DNA of 64,000 nucleotides, taken from the NCBI RefSeq assembly GCF_041505935.1, contig NZ_CP140110.1. One strand, 5' to 3'. The stretch's first letter is position 1, and each line of letters begins with the position of its first letter. A program made the translations under genes and the position numbers. The stretch is from Fervidobacterium_A thailandense (GTDB lineage: Bacteria; Thermotogota; Thermotogae; Thermotogales; Fervidobacteriaceae). Under the pieces are notes generated by a model. It saw only the letters and a list, made by a program, of their open reading frames with translations, did not search any database and was not told the origin of the DNA. Shown here piece after piece: positions 49,166-55,370 of the stretch.

Positions 49166-49835
49166 CGTTTTCCTCCACTAATTTGTATCCAAGCCCTCTG
49201 TACGTCTTTATAACCTCAGGTGAAAGTTTTTTCCTGATGTAATTGACGTAAACTTCGACGGTGTTATCCGAACCATAATAGTCTATTCCCCAGACCGAAT
49301 TTAATATTTCCTCCTTGCTCACCACACGGTTAGAGTTCTTTGCAAGGTAAAGCAACAGATCAAACTCCGTCTTACTCAGCTCAACTTCCCGACCGCGATA
49401 AATAACCCGTCGCTCGTTTTCGTAGATTTCCAATTTCCCAACGACCAACGGTTTGCTAATGCTTATGTGTTTCCGTCTCAACAAAGCCCGAATGCGCGCC
49501 AATAGCTCTTCCGTATCGAATGGTTTTGTGAGGTAGTCATCAGCACCTGATTCAAAACCCGTGAGTTTGTCCTTTTTCATTCCGAGCGCTGTCAGCATCA
49601 GTATGAGAACATCCGGACTGAGCTTCCTCAGTTCAGTGGCGACCTCGTATCCGCTCGTATCTGGTAACATGATGTCCAATATGACCAGATCCGGTTTATC
49701 TGTTCCGAAATTTTCTATCGCCTCAAACCCCTCTTCATAGCTAACAACTTCGTAACCCGCGTGCTGGAGTTCCAGTTCTAAAAGACGGCGCAGTTTTTTA
49801 TCATCCTCAACAACCATGATCTTTGGCTTATTCAA
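49149..49835 (-). CDS. OmpR/PhoB-family response regulator
   Basis: 228 residues. Receiver domain with acidic pocket 'VVEDDKKLRRLLE', phospho-acceptor Asp54 in 'DLVILDIMLPDTSGYEV', switch Thr region 'ILMLTALGMKKDKL' and Lys in 'DDYLTKPFDTEELLARI'. The C-terminal winged helix has 'VELSKTEFDLLLYLAKNSNRVVSKEEILNSVWG' and 'TVEVYVNYIRKKLSPEVIKTYRGLGYKL'. It starts with TTG 49835 behind GGGGAGGAGG. It is transcribed before and coupled to the kinase gene. Its targets are not evident. Confidence 0.95.
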   Translation of the reverse strand: MNKPKIMVVEDDKKLRRLLELELQHAGYEVVSYEEGFEAIENFGTDKPDLVILDIMLPDTSGYEVATELRKLSPDVLILMLTALGMKKDKLTGFESGADDYLTKPFDTEELLARIRALLRRKHISISKPLVVGKLEIYENERRVIYRGREVELSKTEFDLLLYLAKNSNRVVSKEEILNSVWGIDYYGSDNTVEVYVNYIRKKLSPEVIKTYRGLGYKLVEENDETSN

Positions 49836-49861
49836 GCAAATCCTCCTCCCCGGTCTACCTC

Positions 49862-49890
49862 TTGAAAAAATCCGTGAGTGATGTTATAAT
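49862..49890 (+). promoter_or_regulatory. Promoter of the tRNA-Ser gene
   Basis: TTGAAA (49862-49867), 17 bases, TATAAT (49885-49890), about 35 bases before the tRNA. It is divergent from the response-regulator gene. Confidence 0.7.
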
Positions 49891-49925
49891 CTTGTTCTGG
49901 TAAAGTTCGTGAGTAAAATAAGGTC

Positions 49926-50014
49926 GGAGGCGTGTCCGAACTGGCTAAGGAGCCGGTCTCGAAAATCGGTGGACCTCTCGGTCCTTGTGGGTTCGAGTCC
50001 CACCGCCTCCGCCA
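49926..50014 (+). tRNA. tRNA-Ser (anticodon CGA)
   Basis: An 89-base class II tRNA. Acceptor GGAGGCG pairs with CGCCTCC, followed by the discriminator G and an encoded CCA. The anticodon stem CCGGT/ATCGG closes the loop CTCGAAA, giving anticodon CGA, which reads UCG. A variable arm (ACC...GGT) and the T arm GTGGG-TTCGAGT-CCCAC are clear. A T-rich stretch follows and probably ends transcription. Confidence 0.95.
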
Positions 50015-50052
50015 TTTTTATTTTTTCCAAGTTCGAACATTTGTGAGTTCAT

Positions 50053-50703
50053 CTACTGTTCCGTTCGAAAAGCGGCCAACCATAACGTTTCAAATGACAT
50101 TTGTTTACCACTGTATGCGATTACCGCAAGCTCAGGGTAGAGTGAAAGTACGTAACTCAGAGCGTAGTCGTGGTTAAAGACGATAAGGGAGTAGTAGGTC
50201 ACGATTTGTTTTTCTGTTTTCGTCCATATCCTGAAGGTGCTAATCAATGTGCCTTCCTCAAAAGCTATCACCGAATACAGTTGCCAGAACGCCTTTTCCG
50301 TTAAACTTTCAAGTTCTGCTAAGTAATCTTGATCGGGGATGCCTTTTCGAAGAAATTCCTTAATTATACTTTTTTTCGTCTCGAGTTTTGAGATTATCTG
50401 TTGAAGCGCAAGTTGTCTCGAGCTTTCTTTTATCAAAGGCACGTTAAGGTCGGGACCAGAGCTTTTTCCCAAACCGTACACCAAGCTTGTGTTTCTGTCA
50501 AGCTCAGCTAATCTTTCGCGAACGATGACACTTTCATACTCTAACACAAGCGCGGGATCTTCTTTTTTCGGGTCCGGGAGTGTTTCGATTAAAGTTCCCT
50601 GTGGGACCGGTACAACGGGTTTTTCTACTTTGACAAGACTTTGAGAAATTAACAGCGAGATACTTACGGTTAGGAAAATGATCCAAAAAATTAACTCTTG
50701 CAT
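50053..50703 (-). CDS. Membrane-anchored protein of unknown function
   Basis: 216 residues with one N-terminal hydrophobic segment (about 4-22) and then a Pro-rich linker ('KVEKPVVPVPQGTLIETLPDPKKEDP'), so it is probably an anchored or secreted protein. The remainder is mixed helix and strand with no motif I recognise. Start ATG 50703 follows GGGGTGAG. It is the last gene in the rpiB-deacetylase-YqeY-radical SAM unit, 15 bases after the radical SAM gene. Confidence 0.5.
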   Translation of the reverse strand: MQELIFWIIFLTVSISLLISQSLVKVEKPVVPVPQGTLIETLPDPKKEDPALVLEYESVIVRERLAELDRNTSLVYGLGKSSGPDLNVPLIKESSRQLALQQIISKLETKKSIIKEFLRKGIPDQDYLAELESLTEKAFWQLYSVIAFEEGTLISTFRIWTKTEKQIVTYYSLIVFNHDYALSYVLSLYPELAVIAYSGKQMSFETLWLAAFRTEQ

Positions 50704-50718
50704 GTGCTCACCCCTGAG

Positions 50719-51699
50719 CTAAACAATGTTCGGTGATTCGATCGCTGGTTTTACGATTCTCTCAACGTAGAGAGTTTCGGCTTCCTTGAAAGTATACGCA
50801 CCGAGGATAATTTCTTCACTATCTGTCAATTCTATCGAAAATCCCAGTCCATTGTTTCCGTAACTTGTAAACCAAGTTCTGAACCTTTTTGGTACTTTAA
50901 CATTCCTCACACCCAAGAAATTGATTATCTCCCTCACCAGCCTTGCACGCACCAGGTCCCCGAAAGATGGATGGTATGGCCCGGCAACAATGTACGGTTT
51001 TTGGCTATTCGGAACGTGATATCCCATCCTAATAACCCTACCTCCGTAGGCTTCTACTACGGCGAGCATTTGGGCGACTGTGTGAACTGCCTCTTCGAGT
51101 GGCTGCGGGGTGTACTGCCCGGATTTGTACATCCTCTCCAGCTCAGTATCGGAAAAAACCAAAGTGGGGTGTATCCTAAAAACCTTGATACCCCAGTTCA
51201 AAAGCTTTAGCGTGGAGATAAGACTCTTTTTTGTCGTGTCTCCGGGCAAACCCGTCATCAGATGTACGACCACGTTGAAGTTACTTTTCAATTTTTCTAT
51301 CGCTTTGCGAACGATCTCCGCGTTGTAAAATCTCTTCGAAGCGTGCAAAACGTCCTCGAAAAGACTCTCAACACCGAGCTCCACAGTTCTAACGTTGTAT
51401 CGTTTAAGTATTTCCAACATCTCGTCGGTAATCGCATCTGGTCTGGTTGAAACCCTTTTCGGTTTCTCCGGTGCGACCCTCAAGTAATCCTCAATCAGTT
51501 TTGGATCGAGCCATGTAAAGGTTCCACCATAGAACGCTATTTCGTCCACTTTAGAAAAATCAACCCCACTAAGTTCCTTAGGTGTTATTGGACTTTCTCC
51601 GGTCATTATTCTTTGATTACAGTAAATGCATCGACCTTTGCAGCCGAAGTTTGATAGAAACAGTGGGAATATCTTCGGAGCATTTGCGGTATGGCTCAC
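50719..51699 (-). CDS. Radical SAM protein, Elp3-like, without acetyltransferase domain
   Basis: A 326-residue protein with the 4Fe-4S binding motif 'FLSNFGCKGRCIYCNQ' (C-x3-C-x2-C). Barrel strands include 'EIAFYGGTFTWLD', 'RVSTRPDAITDEML', 'VRTVELGVESLFEDVL', 'VVVHLMTGLPGDT' and 'VFRIHPTLVFSDTELERMYKSGQYTP'. These match the Elp3/HemN-related radical SAM group, but the C-terminal acetyltransferase domain of true Elp3 is missing. A small C-terminal domain of about 60 residues ('FSIELTDSEEIILGAYTF') is present. Substrate unknown; tRNA modification is possible by family analogy. It overlaps the yqeY-like gene by four bases. Confidence 0.85.
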   Translation of the reverse strand: MSHTANAPKIFPLFLSNFGCKGRCIYCNQRIMTGESPITPKELSGVDFSKVDEIAFYGGTFTWLDPKLIEDYLRVAPEKPKRVSTRPDAITDEMLEILKRYNVRTVELGVESLFEDVLHASKRFYNAEIVRKAIEKLKSNFNVVVHLMTGLPGDTTKKSLISTLKLLNWGIKVFRIHPTLVFSDTELERMYKSGQYTPQPLEEAVHTVAQMLAVVEAYGGRVIRMGYHVPNSQKPYIVAGPYHPSFGDLVRARLVREIINFLGVRNVKVPKRFRTWFTSYGNNGLGFSIELTDSEEIILGAYTFKEAETLYVERIVKPAIESPNIV

Positions 51700-52145
51700 C
51701 GACCACTCAACAACTCCTTTACCACTTCGTTAACCAGTTTCCCATCGGCCGACCCTTTCAAACGGCCCATCGCTTCTTTCATTACCTTCCCGAAATCTTT
51801 CTGGGTGGCGTTCAGCTCGGCGATGATTTCTTTCACAACAGCCTCAATCTCCTCCTTACTCATCATCTTCGGGGCGTACTCTTCCAAAATTCGTAGTTCC
51901 GCTTCTTCGTTGGCTGCAAGATCTTCTCTACCAGCTTTTCTGTACTCCTCTATTGCTTCCTGACGTTTCTTCATCTCCTTCAAGATAAGCTTTTGCACGT
52001 CCTCGTCTGTTGCTTCCCTCTTCTCACCTTCGACCTCGAAATAACCTATAGCGGTCTTTATAGCTCTGAGCACTTTTAACCTCAACTCGTCCTTAGATTT
52101 CATCGCTTCCTTAAGATCGTTGAGAATCCTCTCCTTCAAAGCCAT
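51696..52145 (-). CDS. YqeY/GatB-tail family protein
   Basis: A 149-residue helical protein. 'LKERILNDLKEAMKSKDELRLKVLRAIKTAI' and 'QKLILKEMKKRQEAIEEYRKAGREDLAANEEAELRILEEYAP' are the YqeY helical domain. The C-terminal 'FGKVMKEAMGRLKGSADGKLVNEVVKELL' matches the tail domain of GatB amidotransferase, used there to grip tRNA. Stand-alone YqeY proteins have no settled role, though tRNA or amidotransferase binding is assumed. Four-base overlap with the radical SAM gene and a four-base gap after the deacetylase gene. Confidence 0.9.
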   Translation of the reverse strand: MALKERILNDLKEAMKSKDELRLKVLRAIKTAIGYFEVEGEKREATDEDVQKLILKEMKKRQEAIEEYRKAGREDLAANEEAELRILEEYAPKMMSKEEIEAVVKEIIAELNATQKDFGKVMKEAMGRLKGSADGKLVNEVVKELLSGR

Positions 52146-52149
52146 TCCT

Positions 52150-53148
52150 TCATCCCTCCATCGAAAAAATTCCCAAAAATCCTTGCAAAAGATTCTTCAC
52201 GGCTCTCGCGTTGGCTCGTGGATTGTAACCACCTTCGTGTACAAAAGTGAGGAACGAGACACGTTCACGCAGTTTTGAAAGCTCGGCACCGATTGAAACG
52301 TAATCTCTATCGATCAGTGAAAATTTTCCCACAGGATCCTCTATATGAGTATCCGTTCCAAGGGAGATGAGGACGTAATCAGGTCTGAAGTCCTCTATTT
52401 TCCCAATAGCCGTTCTTAAAGCTTCCAAGTAACTACTCCCGTTTGTCCCCCTCGGTAGTGGGATATTCACGTTTAAGCCGACAGCTTGTCCTGCACCAAC
52501 CTCGTTTTCGAAGCCGGAGAACCACGGGTAAAATTCTTTCGGAGTTCCATGGATGGAAACAAAGAGTACGTTGGGATCTTCGTAAAAAATTTCCTGTGTG
52601 CCATTACCATGGTGAAAATCTAAATCGAGAATAGCAACCCTCATACCCCTACTTTCGAGGTACCTGCCAGCAATCGCAACGTTGTTGAAGTAACAATACC
52701 CTCCAGCGTAGGATTTCATCGCATGGTGCCCGGGAGGTCGGGTCAGGGCGTAGGTCATTCGATTAGTGACCAAGGTGTACTCTACCGCTGAGAGTGTAGC
52801 ATCAACAGCCTTTTTGGCTGCATCGAAAGTCTGGCGTAAAATCGGTGTGCCTGTGTCGAAAACCTTGTCTAAGAAAAAGACTTCCGGTATGTACTCACTT
52901 TCCACCTGGGCACACTTGGTTTTCAAGTAATCGATGTACTCAACGCTGTGCGCCAAACTCAAGACTTCTTCGGGAAAACTTCGCACTTGTCCTATGGGAA
53001 AGTGTTTCTCTAAGAACTCCAGGATAAACCTTAACCTCGAAGGTCTCTCGGGATTCCTTATGAACCTTCCGTTATCTATTTCTTTCGTAGGCCGAAAATT
53101 GAGATTTAGCTCGGCAAACACAACAATTTCTTGCGTCTTCGTCTTCAA
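52150..53148 (-). CDS. Histone-deacetylase-superfamily amidohydrolase
   Basis: A 332-residue zinc deacetylase of the HDAC/acetoin-utilisation/acetylpolyamine family. 'NPERPSRLRFILEFL', 'YALTRPPGHHAMKSYAGGYCYFNNVAIA' (tandem catalytic His), 'VAILDLDFHHGNGTQEIFY' (Asp and His zinc ligands), 'FVSIHGTPKEFYPW', 'LISLGTDTHIEDPVGKFSL' (third ligand Asp) and 'FVHEGGYNPRANA' are all intact, so it should be active. The natural substrate may be an acetyl-lysine or acetylpolyamine; long-chain polyamines in these bacteria make the latter plausible (inference). TTG 53148 overlaps the rpiB stop, but GGAGGG is unusually close, so the exact start is uncertain. Confidence 0.9.
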   Translation of the reverse strand: MKTKTQEIVVFAELNLNFRPTKEIDNGRFIRNPERPSRLRFILEFLEKHFPIGQVRSFPEEVLSLAHSVEYIDYLKTKCAQVESEYIPEVFFLDKVFDTGTPILRQTFDAAKKAVDATLSAVEYTLVTNRMTYALTRPPGHHAMKSYAGGYCYFNNVAIAGRYLESRGMRVAILDLDFHHGNGTQEIFYEDPNVLFVSIHGTPKEFYPWFSGFENEVGAGQAVGLNVNIPLPRGTNGSSYLEALRTAIGKIEDFRPDYVLISLGTDTHIEDPVGKFSLIDRDYVSIGAELSKLRERVSFLTFVHEGGYNPRANARAVKNLLQGFLGIFSMEG

Positions 53149-53582
53149 CCCTCCAATTCTTCGATTTTTTTCACCCTTCTTTCGTGACGACCACCTTCAA
53201 AGGTCGAATTCAGGAACGCGTCCACCGTCCACTTTGCAAGCTCTGAGCCCATTAGTCTACCAGGAAGTACCAACACGTTTGCATCGTTATGCCGCCTCGC
53301 GTATTGAGCCATTTCGGGGAACAAACAAAGTGCGGCCCTAATACCTTTGAACTTATTCGCCGCTATTGACATTCCTATCCCGGTACCGCACATAAGGATT
53401 CCGAAATCACACTCTTTGTTGACCACTTTCTCGCAAACTTTCTTCGCGTAGTCGGGATAATCAACACTCTCGATAGAGTAGGTTCCACAATCCAGAACTT
53501 CGATACCTTTCTTTTGGAGGTACTCCTTTACCTTCTCCTTAAGCTCAAACGCAGCATGGTCACTTCCTATGGCTATCCTCAT
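53145..53582 (-). CDS. rpiB: Ribose-5-phosphate isomerase B
   Basis: A 145-residue isomerase of the pentose phosphate pathway. 'IAIGSDHAAFELKEKVKEYL', 'VDYPDYAKKV', catalytic Cys in 'GILMCGTGIGMSIAANKFKGIRAALC' and 'ARRHNDANVLVLPGRLMG' are the RpiB hallmarks. The C-terminus has 'STFEGGRHERRVKKIEELE', as is usual. The start is ATG 53582 behind GAGGTG. First gene in the unit leading to the deacetylase. Confidence 0.95.
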   Translation of the reverse strand: MRIAIGSDHAAFELKEKVKEYLQKKGIEVLDCGTYSIESVDYPDYAKKVCEKVVNKECDFGILMCGTGIGMSIAANKFKGIRAALCLFPEMAQYARRHNDANVLVLPGRLMGSELAKWTVDAFLNSTFEGGRHERRVKKIEELEG

Positions 53583-53610
53583 TAAAACACCTCACAATGT
53601 AACGGATTAA

Positions 53611-53946
53611 TTACCTGATAGCACTGACTGCGTCAGTCACGCTATCGAATGTTCTGATTACTTTGTCGAGTGCTGTCAAAGACAGTAATTTTTTGACATT
53701 CTCGTTGACGGAAGCGAACGCAATTGAACCACCGTTGGATACAGCCGTTTTGTGAATACTGACAAACGTTCCAAGCCCGAAGCTGTCAACGGCGCCGACT
53801 TTGGAAAAGTCGAAGACGATCTTGGTCTTTCCCGCCTTAATCAAGTTATCGACAACCCAATTCCTCAAGCTCATAGCGTTCTGCATGCTAATATCACCTT
53901 CGAGAGCCACGATCGCGACACCCATTTGTTCGGTATACCTGTACAT
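53611..53946 (-). CDS. STAS-domain anti-sigma-factor antagonist (second of tandem pair)
   Basis: A 111-residue SpoIIAA/RsbV-type protein. 'VAIVALEGDISMQNAMSLRNWVVDNL' and the phosphorylation loop 'GAVDSFGLGTFVSIHKTA' with Ser55 are present, then 'IAFASVNENVKKLLSLTALDKVIRTFDS'. Such proteins release a sigma factor by binding an anti-sigma kinase when unphosphorylated. No partner kinase or phosphatase is in the window. It lies 34 bases after its paralogue. Confidence 0.9.
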   Translation of the reverse strand: MYRYTEQMGVAIVALEGDISMQNAMSLRNWVVDNLIKAGKTKIVFDFSKVGAVDSFGLGTFVSIHKTAVSNGGSIAFASVNENVKKLLSLTALDKVIRTFDSVTDAVSAIR

Positions 53947-53980
53947 CGTTTATCCCCCTCCTTCCAAATCTCTCCGTTCT

Positions 53981-54316
53981 TTAAGATTTTAAAAACCTTA
54001 AAGCTTCCTCTTCGGAGTCAAAAATGTTGAGCACGCGGTCCAATGCAGTCATCCTGAGAAGGCTCTTTATATTCTGATCTATGTTCACAAAAGCCACCGC
54101 TCCGGCATTCACTAAGGCTTGTTTGTGAAGAGCGACGATGACTCCTATCCCGGTACTGTCGATATAATGCGTCCGGGAAAAGTCCAAAATAACGTATTTG
54201 TAACCCTTACCAAAGGCCTGATCGTAAACAAATCTTTTAACGTCTTGAGCGTTGTTCAGTTCCAGCTCCTCTGGGACGTAGATTTTCATAATGCCATCGA
54301 TTATCTCGTAATTCAT
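53981..54316 (-). CDS. STAS-domain anti-sigma-factor antagonist (first of tandem pair)
   Basis: A 111-residue paralogue of the next gene. The phosphorylation loop is 'YIDSTGIGVIVALHKQAL' with Ser54, and 'AVAFVNIDQNIKSLLRMTALDRVLNIFDS' aligns with the neighbour's C-terminal part. The same length and the shared 'MTALDRVLNIFDS'/'LTALDKVIRTFDS' tails indicate a local duplication. It lies 36 bases downstream of lexA and may belong to that transcript. Confidence 0.9.
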   Translation of the reverse strand: MNYEIIDGIMKIYVPEELELNNAQDVKRFVYDQAFGKGYKYVILDFSRTHYIDSTGIGVIVALHKQALVNAGAVAFVNIDQNIKSLLRMTALDRVLNIFDSEEEALRFLKS

Positions 54317-54352
54317 GGCCTTCCCCCCGAACTGTATCTCCGATTGTCGTTT

Positions 54353-54949
54353 TCACTTCAGAATTCTGATCAAGCCAACCATTTTCCCTAAGATTCGAAC
54401 TTTCTTCGGATCCACTTTGATAATCTCGAAGTTCTCGTTTTCGGGAACAAGCTCAACGTGGTCGTCTTTCAGGATGAACCTCTTCAAAGTGATCTTATCG
54501 TCAACTACAACCGCCACTATGGAGTTGTTTTCCGCCGTGTGCTGTTTTTTCAGTATAACATAATCGCCGTCAACTATATGAGCGTTTATCATACTATCAC
54601 CCTGCACCTTCAAGGCAAAGTATTCCCCATAGCCTCTTAGCATCATAACAGGGACTTCGATTTCTTCTCCAACTTCTTCGAACATTTCTATTGCTTGTCC
54701 TGCGGCGATCTTCCCTTTCACAGGGATGGCAATACTCTCAGTTCGATCCATGAGCGATATCGTCCGAGCACCGTGACTACGCTTTATGTAGCCTTTCTTT
54801 TCAAGGGCGATTACGTGTTGTTGCGCACCACGCGGGGTCATTTTGAAATGACGTGCGATATCTCGAATTGAGGGTGAATGGCCTTTTAAAAGGATGTAAT
54901 TTTTTATAAACTCGTACACTTTTGCTTGTTTTTCCGTCAAATCTTTCAT
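54353..54949 (-). CDS. lexA: LexA repressor
   Basis: 198 residues. N-terminal winged helix 'LTEKQAKVYEFIKNYILLKGHSPSIRDIARHFKM' and a C-terminal S24 peptidase domain with catalytic Ser119 in 'ALKVQGDSMINAHI' and Lys156 in 'DKITLKRFIL'. The self-cleavage site is Ala83-Gly84 in 'GKIAAGQAIEMF'. It would repress SOS genes until RecA-induced cleavage. It starts at the ATGA overlap with archease. I could not find a convincing LexA box before uvrB or this operon, so the regulon cannot be shown from this window. Confidence 0.95.
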   Translation of the reverse strand: MKDLTEKQAKVYEFIKNYILLKGHSPSIRDIARHFKMTPRGAQQHVIALEKKGYIKRSHGARTISLMDRTESIAIPVKGKIAAGQAIEMFEEVGEEIEVPVMMLRGYGEYFALKVQGDSMINAHIVDGDYVILKKQHTAENNSIVAVVVDDKITLKRFILKDDHVELVPENENFEIIKVDPKKVRILGKMVGLIRILK

Positions 54950-55347
54950 ACGTCAAACACCATCCTAATTCGGAAGTTATCTCCTTCCTTTTCGATCGTC
55001 AACATATGGTACGTGAGTGCTTTTAACCTACAAACTGCCTTTCGTGATTCAAAATACACACAGGTTCCTTCAACTTTTGTCGGAAAGTATCCCGTATCGA
55101 TGATTAGGATTATTTCATTCACAATGTCGAACAGCAAATCTTCGTCAACGTTATCCAGATTCCTCAACTTATTATAACATTTTCTCTTCGATTTTTGCAC
55201 CTTTGCCCCGTTTTTACCCCGTACTGCCTCTTCCTGAAACTCGGTGTGCGTCCGTACAATCTCGATCACATCTTTAAGTAACTCTTCCCCGTCCCTACAG
55301 ACAACTTCGTAAGCAAGGTCTGCTGTGTGAGAAATGTCCTTAAACAT
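54946..55347 (-). CDS. Archease family protein
   Basis: A 133-residue protein. 'FKDISHTADLAYEVVCRDGEELLKDVIEIV' is the archease N-terminus with the metal-binding Asp/His region, and 'LLFDIVNEIILIIDTGYFPTKV' and 'ALTYHMLTIEKEGDNFRIRMVFDV' complete the fold. The 'D-x-x-H-T-A-D' and final Asp are kept. Archease activates the RNA ligase RtcB, but no rtcB is in the window. Start ATG 55347 behind GCGAGGG is preferred to the longer frame to 55374, which overlaps gyrA. The gene is wedged between gyrA and lexA with overlap to the latter. Confidence 0.85.
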   Translation of the reverse strand: MFKDISHTADLAYEVVCRDGEELLKDVIEIVRTHTEFQEEAVRGKNGAKVQKSKRKCYNKLRNLDNVDEDLLFDIVNEIILIIDTGYFPTKVEGTCVYFESRKAVCRLKALTYHMLTIEKEGDNFRIRMVFDV

Positions 55348-55370
55348 CGTTGACCCTCGCTCTTGTTTCT

